Translations under genes and position numbers: made by a program
Part shown: positions 33,535 to 38,244 of the stretch, piece by piece
Layout of the letters: the number at the start of each line of letters is the position of its first letter
How positions within the stretch are numbered: the stretch's first letter is position 1
The notes under the pieces: model-generated
Told to the model about the DNA's origin: nothing
Database searches by the model: none
The model's input: only the letters and a program-made list of their open reading frames with translations
From: Lutibacter sp.
GTDB lineage: Bacteria; Bacteroidota; Bacteroidia; Flavobacteriales; Flavobacteriaceae
DNA: 38,244 bases
Assembly: GCA_014859175.1 (NCBI GenBank)
Contig: JACUUQ010000004.1
Location: 1 to 38,244 of the forward strand
Reading direction: 5' to 3'

Positions 33535-35169
33535 TTATTGTCCAATTATTTTTTGATATTCCTTCTCATTGTTTAATATTTCAACCGCTTTTAATATCAC
33601 CCTGTCGAAGATTGCTTTTTGCTGATAAACGCCTTCGGCATAATAATAACGTTTTATGATTTCTTCGGATAAATTATTGATGATTTCTTCCTTGTTTTTA
33701 TCCAATTCCTTGAATTTTTCTGTTTGAATAGCGGAAAAAATTTCAGCATAGCCTTTTAATAAACCTCCGTTTAATTTTTCTGCGGAAGCTGTTTCCAGTG
33801 CTTTTTTAAATTCGGCTTCTGTTTTTGTTTCAAAAGCCGCCTGATTTTTACCCAAATAACTTTTAAACGAAGCATAATCTGCATCGACAAACTTAAATTT
33901 TGAAGGTTCGGCAATTGTTGGGTTTTCATAAAAATATTGGGTGGCGAAATTAAAAAACGCGTCCGAATTCAATAAGGTTTCGGTGGTTTTTGTGGTGGTT
34001 GGTTTTTCAATTTCAACATCTGGAAAAATGCCGCCGCCGCCATAAACGGTTCTTCCTTTTTCAGTTTTATAGGTTTCTGTGCTTTTGGTAAATTTTGGGA
34101 CATTACCTTTTTCGTCGGTATTTGTATAATCCAATTCCTGAATGCATCGGCCGCTTGGCGTATAATATTTAGAAATGGTAATTTTCATTTGCGTTCCGTA
34201 AGAAAGTGGCAAATAACGCTGCACCAAGCCTTTGCCAAAAGAGCGTTCGCCAATAATGACTGCCCGGTCATAATCCTGGAGCGAGCCCGCCAAAATTTCC
34301 GAAGCCGAAGCAGAACGGTTGTTTATTAAAATGGCGATGGGAATTTCTAAATCCATTGGCGCCTGCAATGTTTTAAAAGTGTCGCTCCATTTTTCAATTT
34401 TTGCTTTGGTAGTCACCACAATTTTGTCCTTCGGAATAAAAAAATTGGCAATGGAAACCGCTTCATTGAGCAATCCGCCCGGATTTCCGCGCACATCAAT
34501 AATCAGTTTTTTCATTCCTTGTTCTTTCAAGTCCAGAAATGCTTTTTTAACTTCGGATGAAGCTTTTTCGTTGAAAGTAGTGAAGGAAATATAGCCAACT
34601 TCATTGGCCAACATCGTATAATGCGGAACCGGATTTACGGTAATTTTTTCACGGACTACAGACAGTTCCATTTTTTTGTTCTGGCGCTCAATTTGAAGGT
34701 TCACTTTGGTGTTTGGCAAGCCGTTTAGCAATGCGGCAACACCGGATTCATCAAAATCCCTGACTTCAACATCATTAATTTTTAAAATTTTGTCGCCCGG
34801 TTTAATGCCCGCTTTTTCCGCAGGCGAATTTTTTAGCAGTTCACGAATGGTTAAATTGTTGTTTTTATAGCGGGTCACAACGCCAATTCCGCCATATTCA
34901 CCGGTGGCGGCAATTCGGGCATCTTCAACGCCCTGCTCGTCGTAATAACGCGTGTAAGGATCCAAACTTTCGAGCATGGAGCTGATGGCTTTATTCGACA
35001 ATTTTGCCGGATTCACGGCATCAATATAATACATATTGAGCTCCTTAAACAAGGTGGTGTAAATGTCGATTTGTTTGGCGATTTCAAAAAAATCGGATTG
35101 AAATGCGGTGGTCACCAAAAGTGCCAATCCAACAAAAACACCAATGGTCCATTTTTTAATTTTGCCCAT
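33535..35169 (-). CDS. S41 family C-terminal processing peptidase
   Basis: Periplasmic serine protease of 544 residues from the ATG at 35169 (MGKIKKWTIGVFVGLALLVT); the track start is a TTG three codons earlier. A signal peptide or N-terminal anchor is followed by a helical segment with LDPYTRYYDEQ, a PDZ domain (about 70-165; KNSPAEKAGIKPGDKILKIN), and the S41 core with IIDVRGNPGGLL, the catalytic serine in NNRSASASEILAGSL and lysine in GERSFGKGLVQ. These enzymes trim or degrade envelope proteins recognised by their C-termini. It overlaps the 3' end of rnpA by 14 bp on the same strand, so it is translated from the same message. Confidence 0.93.
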   Translation of the reverse strand: MGKIKKWTIGVFVGLALLVTTAFQSDFFEIAKQIDIYTTLFKELNMYYIDAVNPAKLSNKAISSMLESLDPYTRYYDEQGVEDARIAATGEYGGIGVVTRYKNNNLTIRELLKNSPAEKAGIKPGDKILKINDVEVRDFDESGVAALLNGLPNTKVNLQIERQNKKMELSVVREKITVNPVPHYTMLANEVGYISFTTFNEKASSEVKKAFLDLKEQGMKKLIIDVRGNPGGLLNEAVSIANFFIPKDKIVVTTKAKIEKWSDTFKTLQAPMDLEIPIAILINNRSASASEILAGSLQDYDRAVIIGERSFGKGLVQRYLPLSYGTQMKITISKYYTPSGRCIQELDYTNTDEKGNVPKFTKSTETYKTEKGRTVYGGGGIFPDVEIEKPTTTKTTETLLNSDAFFNFATQYFYENPTIAEPSKFKFVDADYASFKSYLGKNQAAFETKTEAEFKKALETASAEKLNGGLLKGYAEIFSAIQTEKFKELDKNKEEIINNLSEEIIKRYYYAEGVYQQKAIFDRVILKAVEILNNEKEYQKIIGQ

Positions 35170-35542
35170 CTTCTTCAATTTTACTTAAAAATTTGACACA
35201 AACTTTTTTAAACATTTCGGCTAAATCGGCATATTTTGGTTCCGCTTTATCGGTATAAATCAGCATAAAAATATAAGGTTCTTTTATGTTTTCAGCAATT
35301 AAATATTTGTTTAACCGGTACGCTTCGCGCATCATTCTTTTAATCCTGTTTCGGTCAACCGCGAGTTTCACCACCCGTTTTGGGACTGAAAATCCGACTT
35401 TTACAGGAAACTCAGAATCGTGGCTGATTTGCAGATAAATCAACTGCAAAGGAAATGATTTTACGCGTTTTCCTTCCGCAAACAGGTGTTCAATTAATTT
35501 GCGGCTTTTTAATTTTTCGTCTTTTCCTAAAGTGTATTTCAT
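35156..35542 (-). CDS. rnpA: Ribonuclease P protein component
   Basis: Small basic protein of 128 residues that assists the RNase P RNA in maturing tRNA 5' ends. The family signature is VKLAVDRNRIKRMMREAYRLNK; the RNR motif is complete. The N-terminus KYTLGKDEKLKSRKLIEHLFAEG is typical. rpmH, the usual neighbour in many bacteria, is absent; the gene instead runs into the S41 protease by overlap. The start ATG lies only 21 bp from the edge of the large repeat array, so the promoter must lie within or beyond the repeats. Confidence 0.95.
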   Translation of the reverse strand: MKYTLGKDEKLKSRKLIEHLFAEGKRVKSFPLQLIYLQISHDSEFPVKVGFSVPKRVVKLAVDRNRIKRMMREAYRLNKYLIAENIKEPYIFMLIYTDKAEPKYADLAEMFKKVCVKFLSKIEEDGQN

Positions 35543-35563
35543 TTATTATTACTTCTTCTTATG

Positions 35564-35972
35564 AGTGCCTAGAGTTTGGAGTGCCTAGAGTTGTTTTACT
35601 TTTTGGAGTGCCTAAAGTGCCTTGAGTTTGGAGTGACTTGAGTTGTTTTAATTCTTGGTTCACTTTTAATCCCTCTTCTTTTTAGTGCCTTGAGTTGTTT
35701 TACTTTTTGGTTCACTTCAAAAACTTATAACTTTAGGCACTTTAGCTCACTTTAAGTACTTTAGGCACTTTTTTTTTAACTTTAGTCACTTTAGGCACTC
35801 TAAGTACTTTAGGCACTAACTTTTTTTAACTTTAGGCACTTTAGCGCACTCTAAGTACTTTAGGCACTTCCCCTTTTTAACTTTAGGCACTCTAGCGCAC
35901 TTTAAGTACTTTAGGCACTTCCCCCTTTTCAACTTTAGGCACTTTAACGCACTTTAAAAACTTTAGGCACTC
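35564..35972. repeat. AGTGCCT/AGGCACT repeat array, left of four-helix-bundle gene
   Basis: About 15 copies of AGTGCC or its complement. The first third (35564-35700) reads AGTGCCT(A/T)(A/G)AGT with spacers such as TTGTTTTACTTTTTGG; the rest reads ACTTTAGGCACTTTAGCGCA in units of roughly 40-50 bp. The two orientations face each other, so strong stem structures are possible. Positions 35671-35770 match 36510-36609 at 98 of 100 bases, as a direct repeat flanking the gene. The 442-bp gap is filled by this array. Confidence 0.93.
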
Positions 35973-35984
35973 TTTTTTAAAAAA

Positions 35985-36344
35985 CTAAGGCCTTAAATTT
36001 TTACTTATTGACGTGAATATAGCCAGAATTTCATTTGCTTCATTCATAATTAATTGCGTTTTTGCTAAATCAACCCAATTTAAAATAATGATAATCTCGA
36101 GCCAATAAACAGTTTCGCTTGCTTCACTTTCACAAATCTTTATTTTATTTCTAAAATCCGCCTTACTCCTTGACCTATTTGCTTCTCTGTAGTTTGCTCC
36201 TATACTTGTTCCAGATTTTGTAATCTGATTCTTTATCACCCTTCCTTCAGTCGTAACAGGCAAAGAAGCTGATAAGTTAATAATAGAAATTGCAAATTTC
36301 TTAGTCCTGCTTTCCAGCTGTTTGCTAAACTCTTTATTTTCCAT
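35985..36344 (-). CDS. Four-helix-bundle protein (23S rRNA intervening-sequence family)
   Basis: Protein of 119 residues in the family first found in 23S rRNA intervening sequences (PF05635-like), structurally related to the Avd accessory protein of diversity-generating retroelements. The diagnostic middle is present: KSGTSIGANYREANRSRSKADF followed by NKIKICESEASETVYWLEI. Four amphipathic helices, with basic residues in helices 2 and 3, suggest nucleic-acid contact. No reverse transcriptase or template/variable repeat is in the window, so a retroelement is not supported, and the gene is not inside an rRNA gene. Both flanks are dense AGTGCCT/AGGCACT arrays, the left one starting 12 bp past the stop. 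It is on the same strand as rnpA. Confidence 0.9.
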   Translation of the reverse strand: MENKEFSKQLESRTKKFAISIINLSASLPVTTEGRVIKNQITKSGTSIGANYREANRSRSKADFRNKIKICESEASETVYWLEIIIILNWVDLAKTQLIMNEANEILAIFTSISKNLRP

Positions 36345-36386
36345 AACATTTTTATTTTTTTGTTCAATTAATATTCCTCTTTATTT

Positions 36387-36661
36387 AGTGCCTAAAGTGC
36401 CTTGAGTTTGGAGTGCCTTGAGTTGTTTTATTTTTAGATTCACTTTATGTTTCCTTTTTTAGTGCCTAAAGTGCCTTGAGTTGTTTTTATTTTTAGATTC
36501 ACTTTTTATCCCTCTTCTTTTTAGTGCCTTGAGTTGTTTTACTTTTTGGTTCACTTCAAAAACTTATAACTTTAGGCACTTTAGCGCACTTTAAATACTT
36601 TAGGCACTTCCCCCTTTTCAACTTTAGGCACTCTAGCGCACTTTAAGTACTTTAGGCACTT
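36387..36661. repeat. AGTGCCT/AGGCACT repeat array, right of four-helix-bundle gene
   Basis: About 10 copies. Forward units (AGTGCCTAAAGTGCCTTGAG with an AGATTCACTTT spacer) come first, then inverted units (CTTTAGGCACTTTAGCGCAC). The order forward-then-inverted is the same as in the left array, so the arrays are direct copies about 839 bp apart rather than mirror images. The rest of this 390-bp gap is AT-rich and holds the promoter of the next gene. Confidence 0.93.
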
Positions 36662-36703
36662 ATTTACAACACACAAATGTAGGGAATAAAAGATTTTAAT
36701 TGC

Positions 36704-36711
36704 TAAATTTG
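36704..36711 (+). promoter_or_regulatory. -7 promoter element of the acyl-CoA dehydrogenase gene
   Basis: TAAATTTG, an exact TAnnTTTG, 23 bp before the ATG. No clear -33 box. It lies about 40 bp outside the repeat array. Confidence 0.45.
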
Positions 36712-36734
36712 TGATCAACAAAATATAAAACCAA

Positions 36735-37913
36735 ATGTCACAAGATTTATTTCAGGCTCCGGATTATTATCAATTGGATGAATTATTAACGGAAGAAAAC
36801 ATTTTAGTGCGCAATGCTGCAAGAGAATGGGTGAAAAGAGCAGTTTCCCCAATTATTGAAGAAGCTGCGCAAAATGCAAAATTCCCAAAATCCATCATTT
36901 CCGGGTTGGCTGAAATTGGTGCCTTCGGACCATATATTCCTGAAGAATACGGCGGTGCCGGACTGGATCAAATTTCGTACGGATTGATTATGCAAGAGAT
37001 AGAACGCGGTGACTCGGGCGTTCGTTCAACGGCTTCCGTGCAATCATCCTTGGTGATGTATCCTATTTGGAAATACGGAAATGAAGCGCAACGACAAAAA
37101 TATTTGCCAAAACTGGCAAGCGGTGAACTTTTAGGTTGCTTTGGACTGACTGAGCCCGATCACGGTTCCAATCCGGGTGGCATGACCACCAATATTAAAG
37201 ATATGGGTGATTATTATTTTCTGAACGGCGCCAAAATGTGGATTTCAAACGCCCCTTTTGCTGATGTTGCGGTAGTATGGGCCAAAAATGAAGAAGGAAG
37301 AATTAAAGGTGTGCTGGTGGAACGCGGCATGGCCGGATTTTCAACACCTGAAACGCATAACAAATGGTCGCTACGCGCTTCTGCAACCGGAGAATTGATT
37401 TTCGACAATGTGAAAATTCCAAAAGAAAATATTTTACCAAACAAAGATGGATTGGGTGCGCCACTTGGCTGCCTGGATTCTGCACGTTACGGCATTGCCT
37501 GGGGCGCCATTGGTGCCGCCATGGATTGTTATGATACCGCTTTGCGTTACGCCAAACAACGCATTCAGTTCGACAAACCGATTGCCGGAATGCAATTGCA
37601 GCAAAAAAAATTGGCTGAAATGATTACCGAAATCACCAAAGCACAATTGTTAACCTGGCGTTTGGGTGTTTTAAAAAATGAAAACAGGGCAACAACCGCC
37701 CAAATTTCCATGGCGAAAAGAAACAATGTTGATATGGCCATCCATATTGCGCGTGAAGCCCGACAAATACTGGGCGCTATGGGAATCACCGGCGAATATT
37801 CCATTATGCGCCATATGATGAATTTAGAAAGTGTGATTACTTATGAAGGCACACACGATATTCACTTGTTGATTACAGGAATGGATATTACGGGGATTTC
37901 GGCTTTTAAGTAA
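36735..37913 (+). CDS. gcdH: Acyl-CoA dehydrogenase, glutaryl-CoA dehydrogenase type
   Basis: FAD enzyme of 392 residues. Glutaryl-CoA dehydrogenase oxidises and decarboxylates glutaryl-CoA to crotonyl-CoA in lysine and tryptophan breakdown. The family marks are GCFGLTEPDHGSNPGGMTT (flavin contact), MWISNAPFADVAVVWAK, and near the C-terminus the catalytic glutamate in VITYEGTHDIHLLITG, where the YEGTHDIH context is that of glutaryl-CoA rather than butyryl-CoA dehydrogenases. RYGIAWGAIGAAMDCYDTALRYAKQR also fits. Length is standard. It is a single gene with its own promoter; no other lysine-degradation genes are visible, so substrate is assigned from sequence type only. Confidence 0.9.
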   Translation: MSQDLFQAPDYYQLDELLTEENILVRNAAREWVKRAVSPIIEEAAQNAKFPKSIISGLAEIGAFGPYIPEEYGGAGLDQISYGLIMQEIERGDSGVRSTASVQSSLVMYPIWKYGNEAQRQKYLPKLASGELLGCFGLTEPDHGSNPGGMTTNIKDMGDYYFLNGAKMWISNAPFADVAVVWAKNEEGRIKGVLVERGMAGFSTPETHNKWSLRASATGELIFDNVKIPKENILPNKDGLGAPLGCLDSARYGIAWGAIGAAMDCYDTALRYAKQRIQFDKPIAGMQLQQKKLAEMITEITKAQLLTWRLGVLKNENRATTAQISMAKRNNVDMAIHIAREARQILGAMGITGEYSIMRHMMNLESVITYEGTHDIHLLITGMDITGISAFK

Positions 37914-37963
37914 GAAGTTCGTTATAAGTTATTTGTTAAGCGTTATACTTTTTTTTAAATATG

Positions 37964-38007
37964 AATGCCTAAATTACATCAACAGAATTTGAAATAATTT
38001 AGGCATT
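37964..38007 (+). terminator. Hairpin downstream of gcdH-like gene
   Basis: AATGCCTAAATT and AATTTAGGCATT form a perfect 12-bp stem with a 20-nt loop, followed by T-rich sequence, about 50 bp after the stop. The arm contains TGCCTAAA, the core of the repeat family upstream. Confidence 0.6.
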
Positions 38008-38019
38008 TGCATTTTTAAA

Positions 38020-38095
38020 CTTTAAGCTGTCAGCTTTAAACTTTCAGGCTTTCACCTTTAAACTTTGAGCTTTTAACTTTTAACTTTGAGCTTGA
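38020..38095. repeat. Low-complexity CTTTAAACTTT/CTTTGAGCTT repeats
   Basis: Imperfect units of about 10-13 bp (TTTAAACTTT, AACTTTGAGCTT, TTTAACTTTTAACTTTGAGC). The last bases of the window (AAACTTTGAGC) look like the start of another copy. The 331-bp tail holds no gene. Confidence 0.7.
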
Positions 38096-38244
38096 ATCAA
38101 CTCCGATAACTCCGATATTCAATTTTCAACAACTTTTTACCCCTTCCCTAAAGGGAGAAGTTGCTGAAAATCAATAATCTAAAATAATGAAAAAAACTAA
38201 TTTTTAGCAAAAGTAGCTTTTCAGAGCGGACTCAAACTTTGAGC

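Noticed and set aside
35985-36344. Diversity-generating retroelement accessory gene (avd)
   Set aside because: The fold family is related, but there is no reverse transcriptase and no template/variable repeat pair in the window.
35564-36661. CRISPR array
   Set aside because: The repeated words are short, occur in both orientations and the spacers are themselves repeated. No cas genes are present.

Overview
The window looks like chromosomal DNA from a member of the Flavobacteriia (Bacteroidota). The DNA is AT-rich. Several genes have the flavobacterial -7 promoter element TAnnTTTG upstream, and clear Shine-Dalgarno sites are generally absent. The gene families fit this group: OmpA proteins with thrombospondin type 3 (TSP3) repeats, DUF4292, DUF6909, an HU/SPOR protein, a stand-alone four-helix-bundle (23S rRNA intervening-sequence type) protein, and rnpA next to an S41 protease. 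I see no tRNA, rRNA, CRISPR array, phage module or IS transposase. Most of the window is housekeeping sequence; the unusual material is in the intergenic regions.

Layout. 1-500: an 87-bp tandem repeat array cut by the window edge, then two terminator palindromes. 0.5-3.5 kb: two related OmpA/TSP3 porin-like genes; the upstream one appears to have lost a base just after its ancestral ATG. 3.5-9 kb (minus strand): kbl (glycine C-acetyltransferase), a RecB/AddA-type helicase-nuclease and two tandem TerB-like genes. 9-13.6 kb (plus): mfd, an EamA transporter and a small unknown protein, tightly packed. 13.9-15.1 kb: a third OmpA protein with a good promoter. 15.2-18.6 kb: HAD phosphatase, dprA, divergent HU/SPOR protein, acyl-CoA thioesterase. 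18.6-21.7 kb (minus): an envelope operon of TPR protein, possible 29-residue ORF, DUF4292 lipoprotein and EnvC-like protein. 21.8-23.5 kb: a fused double ABC ATPase for peptide uptake. 23.6-24.4 kb: a small membrane protein between inverted repeats, then a dispersed repeat. 24.4-29.3 kb: Uup-like ABC-F ATPase, PolB-type 3'-5' exonuclease, PhoB/PhoR-like two-component pair. 29.2-33.3 kb (minus): DUF6909 protein, purD, MurG-like glycosyltransferase. 33.5-35.5 kb (minus): rnpA and an S41 protease. 35.5-36.7 kb: a four-helix-bundle gene embedded in about 25 copies of an AGTGCCT/AGGCACT repeat. 36.7-37.9 kb: glutaryl-CoA dehydrogenase-like gene, followed by low-complexity repeats.

How it fits together. 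Functional groups are cell envelope (three OmpA proteins, EnvC-like factor, HU/SPOR protein, S41 protease), genome maintenance (mfd, AddA-like nuclease, dprA, 3'-5' exonuclease) and ordinary metabolism (kbl, purD, gcdH-like). The best candidate for something undescribed is the repeat family around the four-helix-bundle gene. A 42-nt piece of it recurs exactly, inverted, about 8.4 kb away between the exonuclease and response-regulator genes, without a protein gene. This suggests a dispersed repeat family partnered with the small protein. Two further oddities concern start codons: the frameshifted OmpA start, and a glycosyltransferase that continues in frame from the purD stop codon with no ATG.
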